From contig NZ_QOHH01000004.1 in NCBI RefSeq assembly GCF_003319105.1, positions 240,061 to 304,060 on the forward strand: a stretch of DNA of 64,000 bases, read 5' to 3'. This stretch comes from Blastococcus sp. TF02-09 (lineage in GTDB: Bacteria; Actinomycetota; Actinomycetes; Mycobacteriales; Geodermatophilaceae). This document shows positions 10,401 to 17,657 of the stretch, piece by piece (positions within the stretch are counted from its first letter, which is position 1; each line of letters starts with the position of its first letter). The position numbers were made by a program, and so were the translations under genes. Below the pieces are notes generated by a model, which was given only the letters and a program-made list of their open reading frames with translations, was not told the origin of the DNA and ran no database searches.

Positions 10401-10738
10401 GGGGCTACGGCTGGTTGGTGGACGACAACGCTCGACTGGACCACGAATACGCCGCGATGATCGTCGACGTGGCCCACATCGTCGCCACCCACTACCTCGC
10501 CGTCGGCCAACCCGAGCTCGCCGAGGCCGCCGCCGAGGTGGCCCTGAAAGCCGGGAGCTACGAAGACGTGCCGCTGCTCGACCTGGTCGCCGCCTGCGAC
10601 GTTCAGGACAAGCGAGCCGAAGCGGACGCCTACGTCGCCCGCATCCTGGCGAACCACGACGCCGAGGTGGAGGAAGACCTGCCACCCCGAACCGCTGAGA
10701 TCCTCTTCCGGCGCCAGTGGACTGGTCGAGCTAGCTGA
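7409..10738 (+). CDS. Membrane LysM protein with C-terminal BTAD-type regulator domain
   Basis: The 1109-residue last gene of the Tad operon starts at GTG 7409, overlapping the previous stop. It has three N-terminal membrane segments (about 9-33, 57-80, 97-125), two LysM repeats (about 177-229 with RRDTLWALAERYLGD, and 249-307 with EPGDTLWGLAEEV) and a Pro-rich linker. A membrane helix follows at about 380-405. A long cytoplasmic part ends in a winged-helix plus TPR-like bacterial transcriptional activator domain from about 849 (PKLMLLGPVQV, and VRQSISVVRAWLG). LysM binds peptidoglycan and BTAD domains occur in SARP-like regulators. The architecture could link wall state to gene control. Confidence 0.82.
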   Translation: MTERAVRLIKAVGALVALIAVVVGVPLLLAALQLVPHSLPSLGEVVTSLRARDDGRLAQIVLATGVWVCWALFTLSTAAELWGLVRDRPALPLPGLRIFQRPAAALVTAVAVGLTVAPALASASPSGTASARPPLPVVTVSTGLSASAQQDIGVRVTQTTSAHWAPEGPAAPTATPSTYQVQRRDTLWALAERYLGDPLRYPEIVELNATAVGPDNEISPGTVLVLPADASGLPPAEGGPEPTGATVPEEVTVEPGDTLWGLAEEVTGSGEDWRQAWELNRGRIQPDGATFTDPSLIRPGWRLSIPTPVDSPEPEPSPPLPPAPAPLPTTELPPPSGDAPTTSVPAPDTPAPTPSEAAAPTAESSPSQQDEDTTDESASELAMVAFAGGGLLLAGTSLAALLRYRRRQFRHRRPGRVISSTPPELLDAERTLLMAGSAGSADVSWLDQALRSLVQDLAEAEGAHLPDVVAVCMTEDVLTLVFASPSPQAPEPWTVDSAGTRWSIRRGDPLTYDEHRRTRFFAPFPTLASVGYTAAGEHWLVDLERVGAISLSGDSERCLNLARFLAAELAHNSWSEMLQVTMVGFGEELAEINPDRLTYSVDVEKAIAALAGRLESVTDAIRVAATDVLGGRLHDVAADAWAPHVLLVASHAAEDGDGLAELVTAIRQQPARSAVAVVLVHDTDLADDVRWRLTIDDDGLLRIPALDLELIAQQVPAHEAAQLAQVLALASVTEDQPVPPSHGNRSWDAHADACGGLRVDQAGTSRRERPDSVAADDPAPDKLKDSLPATSSVLPLPAQTYLDQAATTEQDLQALAPATDEGIRRQVESADPGLDDDLADWADLSCARPKLMLLGPVQVRAQGSLPERNPRRQFYTEIVAYLATRPGGVTSERYATAIWPDEPDVVGKTKVRQSISVVRAWLGTDPHTGADYLPSGLTAAAAGRYRIDGILIDAELFRRLRVRGQARGADGIGDLCAALGLVAGRPFDLPAPRTGSAGGYGWLVDDNARLDHEYAAMIVDVAHIVATHYLAVGQPELAEAAAEVALKAGSYEDVPLLDLVAACDVQDKRAEADAYVARILANHDAEVEEDLPPRTAEILFRRQWTGRAS

Positions 10739-11109
10739 CCACCGTCAGGTGCACAATCACGCACAGCATCGACGCCGGTGTGCGTCGCGGGCAGCGGTGC
10801 GGCCGGCTGGAACGGTCGGTCATGCCGGCCGAGCCGGCGGTGCGTAGCGCGCACTCACCGGTTGGCGGTGGGTCGGAAGACTTTAGAACCGTCGCGGCAT
10901 AGCTGACCGTCCAGCCGACCTTAACGATCATCTGGACGATCTTGAGACGTCGACGCGGAGTCTGAGCGGCATCAGCGTGGGTCAAGAGGACCCCTGGATC
11001 GTGCAAGTGGTCGCCTTCAGCAGCTCCACTCCACGTTCAGAGGTCCTCCCTCTACAGGATCGCTCCGTCGGCTCGCGGGGTCACACGCCTTCGACCGCTG
11101 GTCAGTCAG
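10739..11109 (+). other. Convergent intergenic region
   Basis: This 371-bp stretch lies between the end of the Tad operon and the end of a minus-strand gene. I see no convincing gene, RNA or strong hairpin followed by a T-run. Short open frames here lack ribosome sites and have no protein-like composition. Confidence 0.5.
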
Positions 11110-11619
11110 CTAAAGGCGCAGACTAAAATTTGAGGCCGGCTCGCCTCCCTCGCGGCGGCGGCGCTCACTGCTCAGGTGATCGAGCGCCTTGCCGAGCACG
11201 TCATCGGTGAAGGAGCTACCGAGCGCCGCGTCATGCTTGTACTTGCCGAAGAGGTCGGTCAGGTACGACGGCGTCACGTCGCCCTGCAGTCGCCCAGACT
11301 CCCGATCCATGGCGATCTCCAGGATCAGCGGATGCACCGGCTGACGCACGGAACTTTGCACGACGCCGTCGGACGAGATGGTGGACCCGGTGGCTGCCGC
11401 GAGCATCTGGCGATCGGCCGGCGTCAAGAAGGTCAACGAGTTGCCAGGCTGAGGGGCGTATCGCTGGGCATCACTCACCGCGCTCGGCAGCGTCTGCGCT
11501 GCTGAGGCCAGGGCGGCACCGAAGTCGTCGGTTGCAGCGGCGCCGCGCGGGTTGTTCGTTGATGGCGCGTGTGGCGGAGTTGCGCCCTGGACTTGGATGG
11601 ATGGTCGTCCGACCTGCAT
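11110..11619 (-). CDS. Hypothetical protein
   Basis: The 169-residue product starts at ATG 11619 (MQVGRPSIQVQG), chosen because GAGGGAGC lies about 5 bp upstream on the minus strand. Residues 1-60 look disordered (Pro, Gln, Ala). The rest is predicted helical (TPADRQMLAAATG, then SYLTDLFGKYKHD), with a charged C-terminus. There is no signal peptide or membrane segment, and I do not recognise the family. It lies 96 bp downstream of the FlhE-like gene on the same strand and may be cotranscribed with it. Confidence 0.55.
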   Translation of the reverse strand: MQVGRPSIQVQGATPPHAPSTNNPRGAAATDDFGAALASAAQTLPSAVSDAQRYAPQPGNSLTFLTPADRQMLAAATGSTISSDGVVQSSVRQPVHPLILEIAMDRESGRLQGDVTPSYLTDLFGKYKHDAALGSSFTDDVLGKALDHLSSERRRREGGEPASNFSLRL

Positions 11620-11715
11620 GCGATGCTCCCTCTCGATACTTCGTGGTGTCTCTGGTATCGGCACATCGCGGGACCGACGCGAAGCGCCGTCAAGCGACGA
11701 GGCGGGGCCTTTCGG

Positions 11716-12165
11716 TCAGTTGTAGTTGACCTGGTAGGCGTAGTTGCCCCCGTAGTACGGAGTCGGCTTGAAGGTGTACGTCGTGCTGGCGCTCGAGTAG
11801 AACCGCAGCGCCCAGACGTTATTCGCGGGGTCGCCGGCGAATGCGTACGTCCACTGGCCGCTGGAGGTGATCGGGGCGCAGCGCTGGGCGTTGCAGAGCT
11901 GGACCGAAAGGCCGGGCGGCTGGGCGCCGTTGGCGGTGTTGAAGCTGTAGCGCACGTTGATGCCGTCGACCGTGCCGGTGACGCCCGCCGGGGATGGCTG
12001 ATTCGGCGTCGAGTACATGCGGTTGGTCTGGTACATCGTCGGGCCGACGCCGTCGAGGCTGTAAGTGCCGAGGGCTGTGGCCGGCGCCGTGGCCGAGTCG
12101 ACCACCGTTGTGCCGAGCGCGATGGCGAGCGCAGCCATCGCGATCGTGAGAAGCCGCTTGATCAT
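11716..12165 (-). CDS. Secreted FlhE-family protein
   Basis: The 149-residue product has a clear signal peptide (MIKRLLTIAMAALAIALG, cut near DSATAPATALG) and a strong AGGAGG ribosome site 5 bp before the ATG. The mature part matches the FlhE pattern: GPTMYQTNRMYS near the start, PPGLSVQLCNAQRC (two Cys as in FlhE), GQWTYAFAGDPAN and a VNY ending. FlhE in enterobacteria is a periplasmic protein tied to flagellar export, but no flagellar gene is visible here. In this context it may serve the pilus or the cell envelope. The family resemblance comes from motif comparison by eye. Confidence 0.72.
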   Translation of the reverse strand: MIKRLLTIAMAALAIALGTTVVDSATAPATALGTYSLDGVGPTMYQTNRMYSTPNQPSPAGVTGTVDGINVRYSFNTANGAQPPGLSVQLCNAQRCAPITSSGQWTYAFAGDPANNVWALRFYSSASTTYTFKPTPYYGGNYAYQVNYN

Positions 12166-13234
12166 GAGAACCTCCTGGCTCGCGGTGGCCCCGGCGGACC
12201 GGCCGTTCCGGTTCCGAGTCACCGACGATCTGATCGTTGAAGGCGCCTCCCGTCCGGTCAATGAGCAGATTCGAAACTGCCTGGTCCAGACGCGTGTCGG
12301 GTCTTCGTGGCGAGTCGCAGGCGTCGCACCCGCCCCACACGCCACCTCGACGCGAGGGCGTGGACAAGGAAGCCCGCGCTCCGGCGGCGGTCCTGAAGCC
12401 TCGGAGAAGGCGAGGGCCGCCCTAATCCAAACGTCTCGACCGGGGGATCCAACGGTCGACCGACGTGGGTCGGCGTCTTCGCCGACCACGATGCCCTCAT
12501 CCATGGGGTTCGCGCCAAAGCTCGCCGAGTCCGCCACCTTCATCCCACCGCATGGGTCGCTGCTCGTCGGGCAAGTCCGCAAGCTGGAGGCCACCGACGT
12601 CCTGCCGCCCGTCGCGCAGACGACGTCGGGCTTCCGGGTGTACGGCGAGCAGCGCGAGACTGGCGTCCGGGCCTACCGCGCGCTGTCCCTCGCGGTTGGC
12701 CCAGTGTCGCGCGGTTCATCCGATCAAGTCCCACCGCGAGCGGCCAGCACTGCTGGCCCGCTTGGACGCCGCCCCTGCCGGGCTCAACCCGAAGCGTCAC
12801 GAACTGGCTCTTGCCCGGGAGGCGGTCACCGCGATCGGCGCCGAACCCTTCTTCGACATCTGTCCTACCGACGCAATGGCGTCCGGGAATCGCAACGGCC
12901 CTGGGCCTGCGGTCCTCGGCGTTGCGGTGCTCGCTTGACTTTGTCCCAGCAGACCCGTGCGGTTGCCATTCCCGTTGAGGAACGTCATGCGGCGTCCGCC
13001 TTCTTGCCTGGGCAGCTGAGTTCGTACCCGCCGCCAACACCGCGTACGTCACTCCGGCAAGCCGATCCGTCACGGCACCAGCACCCCGGTGAGCGAAGGA
13101 ATGCTCGCGACACGGCGCTGGTCACCTGTCGCCGAGCCGTGCTCGTCCTGATGTCACCCCGGTCGGGGGTGACAGTCCGTTGAACGTCTCTTCGGAGCGT
13201 CGACGGCATCGCACTGATGCCGGAGGACCCGCAG
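12166..13234 (+). other. About 1 kb without a confident gene
   Basis: Long frames on both strands here lack ribosome sites and look like GC-driven shadows. A stretch near 12700-12900 on the plus strand (including RERPALLARLDAAPAGL) reads somewhat like protein but has no start and no family I know, so it may be a gene remnant. The promoter of the FlhE-like gene and that of the conjugation operon must lie in this interval. Confidence 0.45.
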
Positions 13235-13993
13235 ATGTTCTACGACCCCACCATCGTCGGCAGTTGGCCGGCGCTGGCCGCACGACTTGACGCCGACGCC
13301 GTCCTGACCCGCTGGGCAGACGCCGAGCCGGACCTGGCCGAACTCACCACCGTCGCCGAGGTGCTCGCCGTCTGGTCCGGGGACGCCGAGTCTGACCGCA
13401 CCGACGTCGTCCTTGCCGCGCTGGTCCGGTTGGCCGCCGTCGATGGCGGCCGAGACGACGACGCCCTGCTGCTGATCCTGCACCTGCTCAGTGGCCTGGT
13501 GTGGACGATGGCCGCGCAACTGAGGAATCTCAGTCCCGACATCGTCGCCGTGGTGGTCGGCGAGCTCGCCTGCCAGGTCCGGCGCTATCCCTGGCAGCGG
13601 CGTCCGCGTGCGGTCGCGGCGAACCTGCGGGCCGAGACGCGGCGGATGGTGCTCCGCGAGCTGCGCCCCCGGAGCCGACGTCACCCCGAGTGGGGGGAGC
13701 TCCTCACCGTCGACGGGGACGTCACTCGGCTGGTCCGAGCCACCGCCGACGACGAGCGGGAGGACGTCAATGTCGCCGATCTGCTGCAGTGGGCGGTGGG
13801 GTCCGGAGTCGACTCCGGTGACGTGGCGCTGCTGGTGGCCACCGAGCGCGCCCGAGCCCGTCGTGAGCGCGGCGCCGACCAGCGGGTGGCCGCCGCGCAC
13901 GGCATCACGACCCGCACCCTGTACCGCCGGCGGCGCCGCACCCTGACCGCCCTGCGCGACGTGGCTCCGCAGTACCTGGGGGCCGTGGCGTGA
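13235..13993 (+). CDS. Sigma-factor-like helix-turn-helix protein of the conjugation operon
   Basis: The product is 252 aa from ATG 13235 (MFYDPTIVGSW). A perfect GGAGGA at 13222-13227 sets this start, 7 bp away; an in-frame ATG at 13217 has none. The protein is helical, with a long central domain and a C-terminal region resembling sigma region 4 (AHGITTRTLYRRRRRTLTAL), suggesting DNA binding. It lacks a clear region 2. It heads the type IV secretion operon and overlaps the next gene by 4 bp, so it is likely a regulator of transfer. True sigma activity is uncertain. Confidence 0.65.
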   Translation: MFYDPTIVGSWPALAARLDADAVLTRWADAEPDLAELTTVAEVLAVWSGDAESDRTDVVLAALVRLAAVDGGRDDDALLLILHLLSGLVWTMAAQLRNLSPDIVAVVVGELACQVRRYPWQRRPRAVAANLRAETRRMVLRELRPRSRRHPEWGELLTVDGDVTRLVRATADDEREDVNVADLLQWAVGSGVDSGDVALLVATERARARRERGADQRVAAAHGITTRTLYRRRRRTLTALRDVAPQYLGAVA

Positions 13994-15057
13994 CCGCACC
14001 CCTGCCCACCGTCGGCATGACCGATGGCGCCGATCAGAACTCCGGCGACCTCCGGGGCGATTACCGCCTTCTGTCCGTCGCTGAGATCCAGCAGGTCCTG
14101 CGAGAGCTGCAGTCCCGAGGGCCGCGACCCGACACAGCAGGGATCGCCGCACCGTCGCCGCGCCCGAGGAAAGGCAGCTCCCAGCGGCCCGCCTCGACGA
14201 GCGAGTCGGTCCCGGCCGCGCGACGTCCGAGAAGGGCGGAGGCGAGCCCCCCGGTTCGAGGCCGCAGTGGCACCGAAGGGGAGGGGCCCGCCCGCGGGAC
14301 TGCCCGTGCCGCCGGGATCAGGCACCCCGAGGCTCACGGCGTTGAGCTGGAGGCCGGCTGGATCAAGATCGTGGCCGCTCACGCCGGCGCCGGTGCGTCC
14401 ACGGTGGCCCTGGCGATCAGCGACGCCGCGGCAGCGGACGGCCAACGGATACACCTCGTCGACACAGCGCACCCGTTCCGGTCGGGACTGGTCGCTGCGG
14501 CCTCGGAAGAGCTGGGTACCGACGTCACCGGAGCGTGGCGGCGCGGGTTGCGCGCCGGCGTCACCATCGACCGCCGCGCCACCGACACGGCATCGGGTGA
14601 CTGGCCGGTCCCGCCAGTCTCCGACAGCCCTCCGCTGACCGTCGTCGACGTCGGTCTCGCCGCTCCGCAGAACCTGACCCGTCTGGCCGGCCGCAGCCGC
14701 GCCGTCGTCGTCTGCCGGCCCACCGTGCCCGGGGTGCGGCTGACCGAGCAGCTGCTGGAGCAACTGGGAACGCGATCGGTTGTGGTTGCGGCCGTCGGTC
14801 CACGCCGCTGGTCCGGCGAGGTCACCGGCAGCTTGGGCCCTCGCCTGCTCGCGCTGCGGGCCGCCGGTCGCGTCGTGCCCGTGCCGATGGATCGACGCCT
14901 CCAGGTCACGGGACCCACCTCGCCCCCGCTTCCTAAGCCTCTCCGCGGGGCCGGCCGCGCGCTGCTCGAGCTGCTCGACGACGGCCCTCACCGGGCCGCG
15001 ACCGAGGCGCCAACCGCCACCGACCCCGTACCGACTCCGGAGGACACGCGTCGATGA
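13990..15057 (+). CDS. P-loop-like protein with degenerate Walker A (conjugation operon)
   Basis: The 355-residue product has a GTG start overlapping the previous stop. Residues 1-115 are disordered and basic; from about 125 a Rossmann-like ParA/MinD-type fold begins (WIKIVAAHAGAGASTVALAI). The Walker A position reads AHAGAGASTVA with no Lys, so ordinary ATP hydrolysis is doubtful. Later strands (LTVVDVGLA, AVVVCRPTVPG) fit the fold. Similar proteins (DUF6668-like) are common beside actinobacterial conjugation genes. Its role is unknown; positioning of the transfer machine is plausible. Confidence 0.6.
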   Translation: MTAPLPTVGMTDGADQNSGDLRGDYRLLSVAEIQQVLRELQSRGPRPDTAGIAAPSPRPRKGSSQRPASTSESVPAARRPRRAEASPPVRGRSGTEGEGPARGTARAAGIRHPEAHGVELEAGWIKIVAAHAGAGASTVALAISDAAAADGQRIHLVDTAHPFRSGLVAAASEELGTDVTGAWRRGLRAGVTIDRRATDTASGDWPVPPVSDSPPLTVVDVGLAAPQNLTRLAGRSRAVVVCRPTVPGVRLTEQLLEQLGTRSVVVAAVGPRRWSGEVTGSLGPRLLALRAAGRVVPVPMDRRLQVTGPTSPPLPKPLRGAGRALLELLDDGPHRAATEAPTATDPVPTPEDTRR

Positions 15058-15344
15058 GAACCCTGCTCGCCGACACAGTGACGGCGGCCGCCGTCTGTCC
15101 GGCCGCACCGCCTGGGGTGCAGGTCTATGCCGACCAGATCCAGTCCTGGGTGAAGTGGGGCGTCCTCGCCATCCTCGGCATCTGCTTCTTCGCCAGCGTC
15201 GGGATGCTGATCTGGGGGCGGGTCACCCACCATCCCCGCGGCGCCCGGCTGGGCATGGACGGCATCCTGATCTGCCTGGTCGGTGCGATCCTCTACGTCG
15301 TCGGGTACGTGATCGTCCAGTCGATCGTCGGGACCGGCTGCTGA
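15054..15344 (+). CDS. VirB2/TrbC-like small membrane protein
   Basis: The 96-residue product has an N-terminal segment with CPAAPPGVQVYADQ, then two membrane helices (VLAILGICFFASVGMLIWG and DGILICLVGAILYVVGYVI) and a C-terminal GTGC. This matches the actinobacterial TrbC/VirB2-like proteins that precede VirB6-like genes. It would form the transfer pilus stub or a channel subunit. Its ATG overlaps the upstream stop, and its stop overlaps the next start by one base. Confidence 0.75.
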   Translation: MRTLLADTVTAAAVCPAAPPGVQVYADQIQSWVKWGVLAILGICFFASVGMLIWGRVTHHPRGARLGMDGILICLVGAILYVVGYVIVQSIVGTGC

Positions 15345-16189
15345 TGGCGCTCCGCCGAGGCGGCCGAGAGCCGCGCAGCGCCCAATGGTCGCAACGGAAG
15401 ATGCTCACCCTCCTGGCCATGGCAGCGCTGACGGTCGCGGCGCTGGCCGCAGGCCTGGTGCTGGCCGTGGTCCACGCGGTCGCCCCGACCGGAGACGGCG
15501 ACGACGCCAGCGGCTCGGTCGGGAACGTGACAGGCTCGACGGCGGAACCTGATCCGACCGGCAGGCTGCCCGCCGTCGAGGCTCGCGATGCGCTGGCAGC
15601 CAGGCGGATGCCGGCAGTGCCGGAGTCCGCCTCCCGTCCCGCGCCACTCTCCAACCGCGACTCCGGCCCGCCGATCGTGCTGCCGCGCGCGACCCACACT
15701 GGCCCGGCGGGCGTGCCGACCGGCTTCCCGCACACCCTCGAAGGAGCGATGGCGCAGCTGGCAGCCATCGACCAGGCCGCACTGGAGTCCGGCTCGCTGT
15801 CCGGCGCGCGCGACGTGATCGTCGCCTGGGCGATGCCCGGTGGCCCGACGACCACGAGCTGGTCCGGCGTCCGGGCGATGAGCACGCTCCTGACTGCCGC
15901 CGGCCTGTCCGGCGGAGGATCACAGCAGCTCGCCATCGTCCTCACGCCCCGTATGGGTCAATTCAAGGGCAGCGCAGGGCCCGACTTCGTCGTGCCCTGC
16001 GTGAACTTCGAGCTCGACGTGACCCTGCTGCAGACTGCCCGCGGCGCGACCGCCGACTGCCAACGGATGGTCTGGCACCGCGACCGCTGGATGATCGGAC
16101 CGGGCGACGAACCCGCGCAGCCGCCATCGGTGTGGCCCGGAACCGACCTGGCGATCGACGTCGGCTACCGGGAGCTGCGCCATGGGTAG
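15344..16189 (+). CDS. Bitopic conjugation protein (VirB8 position)
   Basis: The 281-residue product has one N-terminal membrane helix (about 18-45), a linker and a globular extracellular domain from about 125 (PTGFPHTLEGAMAQLAAID to the end). The layout and place between VirB2- and VirB6-like genes are those of VirB8/TcpC-type channel proteins, but I cannot confirm an NTF2-like fold by eye. The start ATG 15344 overlaps the upstream stop (TGATG). Confidence 0.6.
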   Translation: MALRRGGREPRSAQWSQRKMLTLLAMAALTVAALAAGLVLAVVHAVAPTGDGDDASGSVGNVTGSTAEPDPTGRLPAVEARDALAARRMPAVPESASRPAPLSNRDSGPPIVLPRATHTGPAGVPTGFPHTLEGAMAQLAAIDQAALESGSLSGARDVIVAWAMPGGPTTTSWSGVRAMSTLLTAAGLSGGGSQQLAIVLTPRMGQFKGSAGPDFVVPCVNFELDVTLLQTARGATADCQRMVWHRDRWMIGPGDEPAQPPSVWPGTDLAIDVGYRELRHG

Positions 16190-17657
16190 CACTCTCCTGG
16201 CCGGCGACGCGGCGGCCGAGAGCACCACCGTGCTGGCGATCGACCTCAATCCGCTCCACTGGCTCGGGGACGCCGCGTCCGAGGCCGTCGCCGGCGTGTG
16301 GAAGGCCGCCATGATCGCCCTCTGGTCCGCCGGGCTCTGGCTGCTCACCCTGGCCTTCCAGATCATCGACGCATTCACCACCCCGGACCTCTCGGCGGAG
16401 GGACCGATGGCGGCGGTGCTTCCTACGACGCTGTGGATCGGTGCGTCGGTCGCGGTGATCATGATGTTCGTCCAGCTGACCGTGGCACTGATCCGTCGCG
16501 ACGGCCAGTCCCTGGGCCGGGTGCTGCTCGGGATGGCGCAGTTCGGACTGGTCTGGGTCGGCTACCTCGGAATGGCCGGCGCCCTAGTCACCGCCGCGGC
16601 CGGGCTGTCCCGCGGAATCCTCCAGGCGATGCTGGACATCGACAGCCTGTCGGCCTTCGACCCCAGCGACTCCTGGCCCCGCGAGGTGGTCGACACGACG
16701 GTGGCCACCGTCCTGGGGATCTCCTCGCTGCTCCTCCTCATCCCCGCCTCGTTCTTCTACCTGGTGATCATGTTCGTCCGGGAGGCGGCGCTGATCATCC
16801 TGGCCGCCACGGCTCCGATCTCCGCCGGTGGACTGCTCAGCGACAGCACCAAGGCGTGGTTCTGGAAGAGCTTGCGCTGGTTCATCTCCTGCCTGCTCAT
16901 CTCGCCGGTGGCGTCGCTGGTCCTCGGCATCGGCGTCCAGCTCTCCGCCGGGGTGGTCGCGGGGAACGGTGACTCGACCGCCCAGGCCGCGGGATCGGCC
17001 ATCGTCGGCGCGGTCATGATCGCGATCGGTGCGGTCTGCCCGCTGGTGCTGTTCCGGCTGCTGGCGTTCGTGGACCCAGGCACCGCATCCGGTGCGGCGC
17101 TGCGCCAGTCGTGGACCGACGCGGGCGGCCTGTCGGGCGTGCTGTCCGGCGGTGGCGGCCAGTCCGTGGGCAGTGGCGCCGCAGCGCGCAGCGGCGGTGA
17201 CGGCCGGTCCGGCGGGGAGGCCGCAGCGGAGGCCCAGTCGTCGGGTCGGCTGGCCGCAATGCTCGGTGGGGTCGGCGCCGCGGTGGGTGCGGGCACCTCG
17301 CTGGCGCACCGTGCGGTCGCCGTCGGTGCGGACGTGCTCGGCTCGGCCGGTGTCGGTCACCCCGCCTACGGTCTGCCGCCCGGCGATGCCGGCAGCCGCC
17401 GGCGGGGCGGAGGCCGGTCGTCGAGCGACACGGGCGGAGGTCCCGACGGCGGTTCCGGTGACGGCGGCTCGGCCGGTGGACCGGCAGCCGATGGTGGCAG
17501 TCCATCGACTCCGCCGCCGGGTCCACCGCCGTCCGATGGGGGACCCCCTCCCGGGAGTCCCCGCGGGGGCCTGGCGGGCTGGGCACAGGAGGGGACGGCC
17601 GCCGGCGGTTCCGGCGGCGCCGCAGCCGCCCAGAAGGCTGCGACGGTGGCGCTGTGA
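16182..17657 (+). CDS. VirB6/TrbL-like polytopic conjugation protein
   Basis: The 491-residue protein has about seven membrane helices in residues 35-310 (for example MIALWSAGLWLLTLAFQII and FFYLVIMFVREAALIILAA). The central REAALIILAATAPISAGGL motif is typical of TrbL/VirB6-like proteins in actinobacteria. Residues 330-491 are Gly/Ser/Pro-rich low-complexity sequence, probably disordered in the cytoplasm. It would be the inner-membrane channel core. It overlaps neighbours at both ends (8 and 4 bp). Confidence 0.82.
   Translation: MGSTLLAGDAAAESTTVLAIDLNPLHWLGDAASEAVAGVWKAAMIALWSAGLWLLTLAFQIIDAFTTPDLSAEGPMAAVLPTTLWIGASVAVIMMFVQLTVALIRRDGQSLGRVLLGMAQFGLVWVGYLGMAGALVTAAAGLSRGILQAMLDIDSLSAFDPSDSWPREVVDTTVATVLGISSLLLLIPASFFYLVIMFVREAALIILAATAPISAGGLLSDSTKAWFWKSLRWFISCLLISPVASLVLGIGVQLSAGVVAGNGDSTAQAAGSAIVGAVMIAIGAVCPLVLFRLLAFVDPGTASGAALRQSWTDAGGLSGVLSGGGGQSVGSGAAARSGGDGRSGGEAAAEAQSSGRLAAMLGGVGAAVGAGTSLAHRAVAVGADVLGSAGVGHPAYGLPPGDAGSRRRGGGRSSSDTGGGPDGGSGDGGSAGGPAADGGSPSTPPPGPPPSDGGPPPGSPRGGLAGWAQEGTAAGGSGGAAAAQKAATVAL

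Noticed and set aside
12065..13183. 372-codon plus-strand frame
   Set aside because: It begins inside the antisense of the FlhE-like gene, is Arg/Pro/Ser-rich and has no ribosome site.
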